This document shows positions 28,626-37,111 of a DNA stretch of 64,000 nucleotides, one piece after another. The position numbers were made by a program, and so were the translations under genes. Within the stretch, counting starts at the first letter, position 1. Each line of letters begins with the position of its first letter. Source of the stretch: Citricoccus muralis (lineage in GTDB: Bacteria > Actinomycetota > Actinomycetes > Actinomycetales > Micrococcaceae). Under the pieces are notes generated by a model. It was not told the origin of the DNA and ran no database searches. It saw only the letters and a program-made list of their open reading frames with translations. The stretch spans positions 248,001 to 312,000 of the forward strand of contig NZ_CP121252.1 of assembly GCF_029637705.1 (NCBI RefSeq), written 5' to 3'.

Positions 28626-28805
28626 ATGGGCCTGGGAGATAAGCTGAACGATCTGAAGAACGAGCACGGCGACAAGGTCAACGACGCTGTCGACAACGCG
28701 CAGGAGCAGCACTCCGATAAGCTGGGCGGCAACGCCGACAAGGTCAACAACGCCGTGGACGGCGCTCAGGAGAAGTTCCTGGGCGGCGACAACGACAACA
28801 AGTGA
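28626..28805 (+). CDS. Small MT0933-like (Rv0909 family) protein
   Basis: A 59-residue highly charged helical protein, MGLGDKLNDLKNEHGDKVND at its start, with spaced DKxND/DKVNN repeats. It resembles the MT0933-like putative antitoxin family (PF14013), but no toxin gene is adjacent, so a toxin-antitoxin role is doubtful. AAAGGAGG lies before the ATG, and TACTAT (28583-28588) may be the -10. A strong terminator follows, so it is monocistronic and may be well expressed. Confidence 0.7.
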   Translation: MGLGDKLNDLKNEHGDKVNDAVDNAQEQHSDKLGGNADKVNNAVDGAQEKFLGGDNDNK

Positions 28806-28839
28806 TCACCCTCCGAGCCTGACTCGGAGCTGACACACC

Positions 28840-28876
28840 GAAGCCCGCCGGGGGAGACTCCGGCGGGCTTCTCGTT
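28840..28876 (+). terminator. Intrinsic terminator after the MT0933-like gene
   Basis: GAAGCCCGCCGG (28840-28851) pairs with CCGGCGGGCTTC (28860-28871) over an 8-nt loop, followed by TCGTT. Confidence 0.85.
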
Positions 28877-28897
28877 AACGACAAGAAAGAAGCCACC

Positions 28898-29452
28898 GTG
28901 CCCGTTCAGTTGCGCCCCGCACGCACCCAAGATGTTGCCGACATACGCGACGTCGTCGCCCCTCTGGCGCAAGAGCGCGTACTGCTCCAGAAGGAAGCGG
29001 TGGCCTACTACGAGTCGATCCAGGAATTCCTGATCGCCGAAGACACCGACACCGGGGAAACCGCCGGGTTCGGTGCCCTGCACGTGATGTGGGAAGACAT
29101 CGCCGAGGTGCGCACCCTGGCCACAGCGGACTCGCACCGCGGGCGCGGGGTGGGCTCGCTGCTGCTCGAGGAACTGCTGGACCGGGCCGAGCGCCTCGGA
29201 GTGACCCGGGTGTTCTGCCTGACGTTCGAAACCGCATTCTTCACCCGTCACGGGTTCTCGGTGATGGCCAACCAAGACGCCGTCGACCCCGAGGTGTACT
29301 CCGAGCTGCTGCGCTCCGCTGATGAGGGTGTGGCCGAATTCCTCGACCTGGCCCGGGTGAAACCCAATACGCTGGGCAACACTCGGATGATTATTGACCT
29401 GGCCGCCCGGCGTGCGGCGAAAGGTCAAGAGTCCGCCGCGTCTCAACTCTAG
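28898..29452 (+). CDS. GNAT amino-acid N-acetyltransferase (ArgA-like)
   Basis: A 184-residue acetyltransferase. LRPARTQDVADIRDVVAPL, the YYESIQEFLIAE segment, GALHVMWEDIAEVRTLA and RGRGVGSLLLEELL (acetyl-CoA loop) match the short GNAT-type N-acetylglutamate synthase of actinobacteria (Rv2747 in M. tuberculosis), which starts arginine synthesis. VFCLTFETAFFTRHGF is also conserved. GTG 28898 is used with a weak AAGAAAGAAG leader. No other arg genes are nearby. Confidence 0.88.
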   Translation: MPVQLRPARTQDVADIRDVVAPLAQERVLLQKEAVAYYESIQEFLIAEDTDTGETAGFGALHVMWEDIAEVRTLATADSHRGRGVGSLLLEELLDRAERLGVTRVFCLTFETAFFTRHGFSVMANQDAVDPEVYSELLRSADEGVAEFLDLARVKPNTLGNTRMIIDLAARRAAKGQESAASQL

Positions 29453-29518
29453 GGTGCGTCTCGGGGCGACCGCTAGCGTGGGAGACACCCACTAACCGTG
29501 ATACCGAGAGGACTGCAC

Positions 29519-29740
29519 ATGAGCACCGGAGACCGTTTCTCCAACTCTGCCGAAGAAGCCAAAGGCAAGGCCAAGCAGGCCTTCGGCGAAGCCACCGACA
29601 ACGACAGCCTGAAGAACGAGGGCAAGGCCGACGAGGCCAAGGGCAGCCTGAAGAACACCTTCGAGGACCTCAAAGACAACGTTCAGGACAAGGCGAACGA
29701 GGCACTGGGCAAGGTCAACGACGCCTTCAAGAAGGACTAG
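29519..29740 (+). CDS. CsbD-family stress protein
   Basis: A 73-residue charged, Lys/Glu/Asp/Ala-rich helical protein. SAEEAKGKAKQAFGEATDN followed by a second KADEAKGSLKN unit is the CsbD-like pattern (PF05532). Members are often induced by general stress; the molecular role is unknown. TAGCGT (29474-29479) may be the -10 and GAGAGGAC the ribosome-binding site. A terminator follows. Confidence 0.88.
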   Translation: MSTGDRFSNSAEEAKGKAKQAFGEATDNDSLKNEGKADEAKGSLKNTFEDLKDNVQDKANEALGKVNDAFKKD

Positions 29741-29763
29741 TTTCTACGGGATCCTCTCCCTTG

Positions 29764-29800
29764 CACGCTGCCCCGGACGTTGGCCGGGGCAGCGTGGTCG
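29764..29800. terminator. Bidirectional terminator between the csbD-like gene and mutY
   Basis: CACGCTGCCCCGG (29764-29776) pairs perfectly with CCGGGGCAGCGTG (29784-29796) around a 7-nt loop. It separates convergent genes and ends 4 nt before the mutY stop. Confidence 0.85.
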
Positions 29801-30709
29801 TTAACTGCGCGGCAGCGAGAGCTCGTCGCCGGTGCGCTCGGCGAGCCCGTCAGCCACCAGTGAGCTGACACAGCGGTCGAACTGCGCGTCGTCCGGACTC
29901 AACGATTCCTCGACGCGCTGACGGATCGCCGTGAGCGCGGTGCCGCCGTCGTGGGAGCGCAGCAGCGCCATGATCGCCCCGCGCAGCTGACGGTCGGTGC
30001 CCGCCCACGACTGGCCCTTCGGCTGATAGTGCGCTTCCGGAGACCCCGCAACGAGCCAGGCACAGGAGGCAGACACCGGGCAGACCCGACACTGCGGAGA
30101 CCGCGCGGTGCAGACCAGGGCGCCGAGCTCCATGGTGGCCGCATTCCACCGGCACGCCTGCTCCGGATCGGCCGGCATCAGCTCGGTAGCCAGAGACATT
30201 TCGGCGCGCGTGAGCGATTTTTCCGGCAGCGCCCGACCAGAAAACGCGCGGGCGTGCACCCGCCGAATATTCGTATCGACGACGACCTCGGGCTGGTCGA
30301 ACGCAAAGCAAGCGATAGCAGCGGAGGTGTACTCGCCCACCCCGGGCAGCGCTTTCAGCTCGGCGGCAGTGTTCGGCACCTCGCCGTCGTGCTCGTCCAT
30401 GATGGTCTGGGCGGCGGCATGCAGGCGCAGGGCCCGGCGCGGATAGCCCAACCGGCCCCAGGCGCGCAGAATCTCCGGGGACGGTTCCGCGGCGAGGTCA
30501 GCCGGGGTGGGCCAGCGCCGCATCCACTCGGTCCACACCGGCAACACCCGGGCCACCGGAGTCTGCTGCAGCATGAACTCGGAGACCATCACTCCCCAGG
30601 GCGTGCACTCATCGCGGCGCCACGGCAGGTCTCGGGCGTGCGCGTCGAACCAGCCGATGATGCGGGTGTGGGCATCCGCCACGGCGGTGGGGGTGGGGGT
30701 CTGCGGCAT
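29801..30709 (-). CDS. mutY: A/G-specific adenine glycosylase
   Basis: A 302-residue base-excision repair enzyme that removes adenine mispaired with 8-oxoguanine. LPWR and SEFMLQQTPVARVLPVW are MutY signatures; the helix-hairpin-helix is LPGVGEYTSAAI with catalytic Asp in VVDTNIRRV; the 4Fe-4S cluster Cys pattern C-x6-C-x2-C-x5-C is in CTARSPQCRVCPVSASC. The C-terminal NUDIX-like domain of longer MutY proteins is reduced. The start MPQTPTP at 30709 lies 7 nt after a TACAGT box, suggesting leaderless transcription. Confidence 0.95.
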   Translation of the reverse strand: MPQTPTPTAVADAHTRIIGWFDAHARDLPWRRDECTPWGVMVSEFMLQQTPVARVLPVWTEWMRRWPTPADLAAEPSPEILRAWGRLGYPRRALRLHAAAQTIMDEHDGEVPNTAAELKALPGVGEYTSAAIACFAFDQPEVVVDTNIRRVHARAFSGRALPEKSLTRAEMSLATELMPADPEQACRWNAATMELGALVCTARSPQCRVCPVSASCAWLVAGSPEAHYQPKGQSWAGTDRQLRGAIMALLRSHDGGTALTAIRQRVEESLSPDDAQFDRCVSSLVADGLAERTGDELSLPRS

Positions 30710-30716
30710 GGACTCC

Positions 30717-30730
30717 ACTGTAGTTAAGCT
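30717..30730. promoter_or_regulatory. Back-to-back -10 boxes for mutY and the divergent gene
   Basis: The gap between the two divergent starts is 27 bp. TACAGT on the minus strand (30717-30722) is 7 nt before the mutY ATG, and TAAGCT on the plus strand (30725-30730) is 6 nt before ATG 30737. Both messages would be leaderless, and each -35 would fall at the edge of or inside the opposite gene. Confidence 0.45.
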
Positions 30731-30736
30731 AGAGGC

Positions 30737-31399
30737 ATGAGCACACACAGACCGCTTCCGCCCGAGGTGTACCGCCGCCGTCGACTGGTGGTGGGTGTGG
30801 CCGCGCTGGTGCTGCTCGCCCTCGTGGTGGCCCTGGTGTTCTGGGTGGTGGCGCTGGTGCGTGGAGCCGGTAACGCCAGTGAGGAACCGGAGCCCACCGC
30901 CTCACCAAGTGCCAGCGCCGAGAGCGCCGCACCATCGGAGACAGGTGACGCTGGTAGCGCCTCCGCCGCGCCCTCGGACTCCAGCAGCGCGGAGGCGGGA
31001 GACCTGGAGGGCACCTGCACCGAAGACCAGCTCACGGTAGTGGCCTCGGCTGACGCTCGAGAGTACGGTCCCGACGAAAACCCCATCTTCGAGCTGAGTA
31101 TCACCAACGACGGCGACGAGGCGTGCGATACGAACGTCGGCACCAACCAGCAGGTGTTCACGGTGACCTCCGGCTCGGACCGGATTTTCGCCACCACCGA
31201 CTGCCAGGTGGACGGCACCGACCAGATGATGACCCTGGAACCGGGACAGACCGAGACCTCCCGCTTTGAATGGGACAAGGTCCGCACCCAGCCCGGCTGC
31301 GAACGCTCCGAGAACGAGCTGGGCGCGGGAACCTATCGGATCACGGTGGCTATGGGGGCGATCAGCTCCGAGCCGGTCTCCTTCTCCCTGACCGACTAG
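30737..31399 (+). CDS. Membrane-anchored extracellular protein of unknown function
   Basis: A 220-residue protein with a basic N-terminus (VYRRRRL), one membrane segment (about 17-42), a Ser/Ala/Glu-rich low-complexity stalk (45-92) and an exported beta-sandwich-like domain (about 95-220) with four cysteines, likely two disulfides. The domain pattern (IFELSITNDGDEACDTNVG then LEPGQTETSRFEWD) suggests an Ig-like or DUF4232-like fold. It occurs next to mutY in related actinobacteria. Its stop codon overlaps that of the convergent dctP gene (shared CTAG). Confidence 0.75.
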   Translation: MSTHRPLPPEVYRRRRLVVGVAALVLLALVVALVFWVVALVRGAGNASEEPEPTASPSASAESAAPSETGDAGSASAAPSDSSSAEAGDLEGTCTEDQLTVVASADAREYGPDENPIFELSITNDGDEACDTNVGTNQQVFTVTSGSDRIFATTDCQVDGTDQMMTLEPGQTETSRFEWDKVRTQPGCERSENELGAGTYRITVAMGAISSEPVSFSLTD

Positions 31400-32538
31400 T
31401 TCGCAAAGTTACGCACGCAAGTCAGCGTGGCATCCTCGTAGTCGGCGTCCTGGTACTGCTCCAGCCCCGCCTCGTACTCCTCGAGGAGAGCTTCCGGATC
31501 ATCCATGCCGTGCTCATTCGCGGTGGCGATCCACGCATCGCGTCCGGATTCCTCCACTTCGGCCGCCCACGCCTCACGGTCGGCCTCGTCCCATTCATCG
31601 AGCATCTCGACGCGTGACTCTCCCGCAAGCTCGTCGCACTGCCCGCTAGCGGCTTCGTTGAATGCGTCCACCGCGGAGCCTTCATTCAAATCCTGGGCGA
31701 CCTCATCCACGATGGTCTGGAGCTCGGGGTCGAGCGTGTCGTAGGCGTCTTTGGACAGCCACATCCCGAAGGTCGAGTACTGCCCCACGCCCGGGTCGGT
31801 CCAGTAGGGGAGCAGCTCCATGAGCCGGTAGTTCACGGCGAAGTCGACGGCCGCGCCGACGGAGTCGACGATGCCGCGCTCGACGGCTTCGTAGGTCTCA
31901 CTGGCCGAAAGGGCGGTGATGTTCGCCCCGGAATCCTGCAGGATGCGCTGGATGGTCGGGCCGGAGGCACGAATCCGCAGCTCGTTCAGGTCCTCGGCGC
32001 TCTCGATGGGCTCCTGGGCGCCGAAGAGCAGCCGACCCACCGGCCAGGCGGAGACGTAGTGCAGCCCCTGGTCGTCCATTCGGGCCACGGCTGGCTCATA
32101 GTCGCGGTGGATGTCATAGAGGGTCTGGGTGATGGCCTGAGAGTTCTGCCCCTGGAAGGGGATGCCGGAGACGCTCAGGGTGGGGAAGTACTGCGGCGTG
32201 TAGTCGGGAACGGTGACGCCAATATCCGCGCGGCCATCGCGCAGGCATTCCACGATCTCGGTCGCCTCGCACAGCGATTCTGGTGCGGTGCGATCGATCT
32301 CGATGCGGCCGTCACTGGCTTCCTCGAGTCGGTCCAGGAAGAGGTCCTGGACAGCGGCGTTGGGGGTTCCGGCCGTGGCGGCGGTGGCCAGCGTCAGGGT
32401 CACGGCCTCGCCGTCACCGGCGTCGTCGACGACGCCGCTGCAGGCGGTGAGGGCCAGGGCGCTGGCGGCCAGCACGCCGGTGACGCGCAGGCCGCGCCGG
32501 GTGTCTGTGGTGTTCTCGGTGGTGGTGGGGGTGGTCAT
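31396..32538 (-). CDS. dctP: TRAP transporter substrate-binding lipoprotein (DctP family)
   Basis: A 380-residue solute receptor. The lipobox LTAC gives an acylated Cys at 33, as expected in a monoderm. The DctP pattern includes FLDRLEEASDGRIEID, GRADIGVTVPDYTPQYFPTL, DLNELRIRASGP and VDSVGAAVDFAVNYRLMELLPYW. It captures an organic acid for the DctQM permease encoded just upstream on the same strand. The ligand is not evident; the catabolic genes in the operon suggest a hydroxy or aromatic-derived acid. Confidence 0.9.
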   Translation of the reverse strand: MTTPTTTENTTDTRRGLRVTGVLAASALALTACSGVVDDAGDGEAVTLTLATAATAGTPNAAVQDLFLDRLEEASDGRIEIDRTAPESLCEATEIVECLRDGRADIGVTVPDYTPQYFPTLSVSGIPFQGQNSQAITQTLYDIHRDYEPAVARMDDQGLHYVSAWPVGRLLFGAQEPIESAEDLNELRIRASGPTIQRILQDSGANITALSASETYEAVERGIVDSVGAAVDFAVNYRLMELLPYWTDPGVGQYSTFGMWLSKDAYDTLDPELQTIVDEVAQDLNEGSAVDAFNEAASGQCDELAGESRVEMLDEWDEADREAWAAEVEESGRDAWIATANEHGMDDPEALLEEYEAGLEQYQDADYEDATLTCVRNFAN

Positions 32539-32582
32539 GGGAGCCTCCAAAAGGTGATCAAGGGGTGAACAGGGACAGGTCG

Positions 32583-34062
<1,480 letters not shown>

Positions 34063-34066
<4 letters not shown>

Positions 34067-34566
34067 GAGGTTCTCCCCTCGGCGGGGTCGATCGGCTGGT
34101 CGCGCACCGACTTCCAGACGTTGAGCACCGCTACGAGCAGGAACGCGGCGACGCCGGCGGCCACGACCCAGCGGAAGGGGTACATCGGCCAGCGGACCAG
34201 TCCGAAGCGCTCCTCCAGACTGGCCGTGGCGTTGAGTGCCCGGAGGCTGGTCGCGTAGGTCATCCAGGTCAGGAACAGGGAAGACAACGACCAGACGGCC
34301 ACGGTGATCCAGCGGTTCGCTCGTGGTCCGAGGCGGTCGGTGACCAGGGTTACCGAGACGTGGTCGTCGTTCAAGCCCGCCCAAGCGATACCAAAGAACA
34401 CGGCGACGACGAGGCTCGACTCGGCGACCTCGACCATGCCCGGCAAGCTGGCGCCCGTGGTGAATCGGATGGTGACGTCCAGGGTCACCGCGATCATAAG
34501 AACCACGAGGCTCATCGCCGAGAGGATCGCCATGACGCTGGCGAGAGAATTGATGATGCGTTGCAT
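34063..34566 (-). CDS. dctQ: TRAP transporter small permease (DctQ)
   Basis: A 167-residue protein with four membrane segments (about 10-34, 47-65, 86-106 and 132-152). VTLDVTIRFTTGASLPGMVEVAE followed by FFGIAWAGLNDDHVSVTLVTDRL is the DctQ core. It pairs with DctM, whose start codon overlaps its stop (ATGA). The ribosome-binding site is AAAGG in the 24-bp gap after the dehydrogenase gene. Confidence 0.9.
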
Positions 34567-34590
34567 CGTTGCCGCCTTTCCCGACGATCC

Positions 34591-35466
34591 CTATTCGCCG
34601 TCCCAGAAGGTGTAGGCCCTCGTGTGGTCCACGTTGCCCAGGGACTCCAGCGCCCGTCCCAATGAAGTGGAGACCGCCTCGCAGACCGGGGCGTGGTGAT
34701 CCACGGCTGACTGCAACGACGCGGCGATGCGCACGTCCTTGGTCATCAGGCCCAGCGCGAAACCGGTCGCGAAGCGCTCCTGCACGATGTGCGGCTCCAG
34801 CACGTGTTCGGTCACGAAACTCTGGCCGGTCGAGGCGTTGAAGATCTGCACCATGGTGGACGCATTCAGGCCGAACCGCTGTCCGGCAATGAGTGCCTCT
34901 GAAGCCGCGGTGTAGGAGGCCGCAGCAACGAAGTTGTTCAGTGCCTTCATGGCGTGCCCGGTGCCCAGCGCCCCGGTCCGATAGATCTGGGCGCTCATCG
35001 GAGCCAGGAACACCTCTGCGCGCTCGGCGGTGGTGTCGTCGGGGGCGCCCAGCATGATCGAAAGAGTGCCGGTCTCGGCGCGCTCGCGGGCACCAGATAC
35101 CGGGGCGTCGACGAGGGTCAGCCCGTGTGCGCGGAGCATCCGTCCCGTCTCCAGCGTTTCGGTCGGGTCGGAGGAGCTCATGTCGATGAGGAGGGTCTCG
35201 GTAGTCAGCGGCGCTCGTAGCTGGCCGTCGTCGGTGAACAGGGCTGAGCGGACGATAGCCGAGGTGGGGAGCATGAAAATGATGGCCTCACATCCGATGA
35301 GCCCCTCCAGGTCGGTGACGGCGGTGCCTCCGACCTGGGCAGATAGCGCCCGTGCCACCTCCGGGTTCGCATCGAGCAGGCGGACGTGGACGCCGTCGCG
35401 AATGATGTTGCTGGCCATCGGGGCACCCATGGTGCCCAGGCCGACGAATCCGACGGTGCGTGTCAT
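34591..35466 (-). CDS. NAD(P)-dependent beta-hydroxyacid dehydrogenase (3-hydroxyisobutyrate dehydrogenase family)
   Basis: A 291-residue enzyme. The N-terminal Rossmann motif is GFVGLGTMGAPMA, DAPVSGARERAETGTL is the substrate-binding signature, and the catalytic Lys lies in GHAMKALNN. Relatives include GarR (tartronate semialdehyde reductase) and MmsB. It overlaps the decarboxylase gene upstream by ATGA and precedes dctQ by 24 bp, so it probably acts on the acid imported by the TRAP system or on its product. The exact substrate is not decidable from sequence. Confidence 0.88.
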   Translation of the reverse strand: MTRTVGFVGLGTMGAPMASNIIRDGVHVRLLDANPEVARALSAQVGGTAVTDLEGLIGCEAIIFMLPTSAIVRSALFTDDGQLRAPLTTETLLIDMSSSDPTETLETGRMLRAHGLTLVDAPVSGARERAETGTLSIMLGAPDDTTAERAEVFLAPMSAQIYRTGALGTGHAMKALNNFVAAASYTAASEALIAGQRFGLNASTMVQIFNASTGQSFVTEHVLEPHIVQERFATGFALGLMTKDVRIAASLQSAVDHHAPVCEAVSTSLGRALESLGNVDHTRAYTFWDGE

Positions 35467-35918
35467 CGAATAGTCCCTTCTGTGTTCTGTTCGTCCGTCA
35501 GGGACTCGACGGGAGCGCTGAGGTCGTGATTGTCGAATTCCGCCAGGACCTCCTCCAGGGCGCGGATGCCCTCGACGCCGGCGGGGATCCCGCAGTAGAG
35601 GATGGAATGCAATGCGATCTCGCGCAGCTCCAGGGCGGTCAGCCCGTTATTGATCCCACCGCGGAGGTGGATGCGTAGTTCGTGGGCCTTGCCGGTGGCG
35701 ATCATCATCGCGACCGTGATCTTGCTCCGGTCCTGGATGGAGAGTCCCTCTCGCTGCCAGATGTCGCCGAAACAAGTGCGAGTGACGAACTCCTGCATCC
35801 GGTCATCTAGTTCGGTGGTGTGGTCCACCTGGTCCTGGGCACCGGCTCGACCGAACATGGCCTCGCGCTGCTGCACCCCTCGGTCGAACAGATCGTCTCG
35901 AATCACAATGGTTCTCAT
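35463..35918 (-). CDS. Carboxymuconolactone decarboxylase family protein (PcaC-like)
   Basis: A 151-residue helical protein. The pattern CFGDIWQREGLSIQDRSKIT, then ELRIHLRGGINNGLTALEL and LHSILYCGIPAGVEGI matches the PcaC/CMD family, with the conserved His in the ELRIH segment. True PcaC decarboxylates gamma-carboxymuconolactone in protocatechuate degradation, but no other pca genes are present, so the role may differ. It is the first gene of the catabolic/TRAP operon, divergent from the AraC regulator. Confidence 0.85.
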   Translation of the reverse strand: MRTIVIRDDLFDRGVQQREAMFGRAGAQDQVDHTTELDDRMQEFVTRTCFGDIWQREGLSIQDRSKITVAMMIATGKAHELRIHLRGGINNGLTALELREIALHSILYCGIPAGVEGIRALEEVLAEFDNHDLSAPVESLTDEQNTEGTIR

Positions 35919-35941
35919 TTCGTTCGTTGCGTGTTGGTCTC

Positions 35942-35989
35942 CTCAGTCTTGAGGATGGCGGGGGCAGGTTTCTTGTGCGCAGGCGCACG
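35942..35989. promoter_or_regulatory. Two short inverted repeats in the divergent regulatory region
   Basis: CCTCA-N4-TGAGG (35942-35955) and GTGCG-N4-CGCAC (35976-35989) lie in the 143-bp gap between the operon and the AraC-type gene. They could be operators. TAGTAT (36025-36030) may be the -10 of the regulator gene. Confidence 0.3.
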
Positions 35990-36061
35990 AACTTGGTCTA
36001 CAGGTGCAAGCGGGCCGGTACGTTAGTATGAAATAGCTCACAGTGAAGGGAGGTTGGTGCG

Positions 36062-37054
36062 ATGACTCGCGGCACGAATACTGCGGTCATGGAAGTGAAG
36101 AATGCCGACTCCTTCTCTGCCTGGCAGGAGCTGTTGGGCAACCGGTTCGGCAGAATTGCGATCTCCACCACCGTTCCTCACTTCACCGGTCGCATCCGCA
36201 GCACCTCGATTGACGGCGCCAATCTCACGGAGATTCGGGCTGAAGCCCACCGAGTCAGCCGCACTGAGAACCTGATCGTCACCACAGACAAGCACCATCT
36301 GAAGCTTTCCCTGCTGTTGTCCGGATCCGGTGTGGTGGCCCAGGACGGACGCAGTACCACTCTGATGACCGGGGACGCGGCCATCTACGACACCAGTCGG
36401 CCCTACACCTTCACCTTCACCGAGCCAGTGCGGGCGCTGATCATGGTGTTTCCGTATGAGTTCATCGATGTGCCGCAGCGGATTCTGCGACGGGTGACGG
36501 CGGTGCGCCTCGACGGCACCACGGGGATCGGCCGACTGGTGGTGCCGTTCATGGAGCACATCGCCGCTGAGCTCGATCAGCTCGAGGGTGCCAGTGGTCG
36601 CAGGATCCTGCGCAGCGCCATCAACCTACTCGGTGTCCTGATCACCACGGGCATCGAAGAGACCGACACGGATCAGGCCGCGGCGCAGTACGCTCGACTG
36701 GAGGAGTACAAGCTGTACATCGAGCGGCATTTGGATGACCCCGAGCTCAGTTCCGAGACTATCGCCGGTGCGCACTACGTCTCCACTCGGAGTGTGCAGT
36801 ATGCGTTCCAAGAATTCGGCGAGACGGTCTCGTCGTATATTCGGGTGAGACGACTCGAGCGGTGCCGACTCGATCTCGCGGACTCTGGTCTACATGAGCT
36901 ATCGATCCAGCAAATTGCCTCACGGTGGGGAGTGCAGGATTCGGCGCACTTTAGCCGGATCTTCAAGTCGGCCTTCGGGATGAGCCCCAGTGCCTATCGA
37001 CACAGCATGCGGCAGGAGGTCGCGGTCGTGGAGGGCTCGGCGCTTGAGCATTAA
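36062..37054 (+). CDS. AraC-family transcriptional regulator
   Basis: A 330-residue regulator. The N-terminal half (about 20-200) is an AraC-binding-like cupin domain (LLSGSGVVAQDGRSTTLMTGD and the RPYTFTFTEPVRAL strand); the C-terminal two-helix-turn-helix domain (about 215-320) has SSETIAGAHYVSTRSVQYAF and a second helix set ending IASRWGVQDSAHFSRIFKSAFGMSPSAYR. It resembles NphR/FeaR-type activators of aromatic catabolism. It faces the decarboxylase-dehydrogenase-TRAP operon and probably activates it in response to the substrate. The ribosome-binding site is GGGAGG. Confidence 0.92.
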   Translation: MTRGTNTAVMEVKNADSFSAWQELLGNRFGRIAISTTVPHFTGRIRSTSIDGANLTEIRAEAHRVSRTENLIVTTDKHHLKLSLLLSGSGVVAQDGRSTTLMTGDAAIYDTSRPYTFTFTEPVRALIMVFPYEFIDVPQRILRRVTAVRLDGTTGIGRLVVPFMEHIAAELDQLEGASGRRILRSAINLLGVLITTGIEETDTDQAAAQYARLEEYKLYIERHLDDPELSSETIAGAHYVSTRSVQYAFQEFGETVSSYIRVRRLERCRLDLADSGLHELSIQQIASRWGVQDSAHFSRIFKSAFGMSPSAYRHSMRQEVAVVEGSALEH

Positions 37055-37076
37055 CCCCCAGGTCGGCCGGGATCTG

Positions 37077-37082
37077 TATAAT
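37077..37082 (+). promoter_or_regulatory. Consensus -10 box before the T7SS-locus operon
   Basis: TATAAT lies 29 nt before ATG 37112, with GAGGGGAG as ribosome-binding site. No good -35 is seen at 16-18 nt, so an activator may be needed. This may drive the run of five closely spaced genes to 49417. Confidence 0.45.
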
Positions 37083-37111
37083 CCCAGGAGATCTGATCGA
37101 GGGGAGCGCCG

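Noticed and set aside
28626-28805. Toxin-antitoxin module around the MT0933-like gene
   Set aside because: No toxin-like ORF is adjacent; the gene is flanked by clpC and a terminator.
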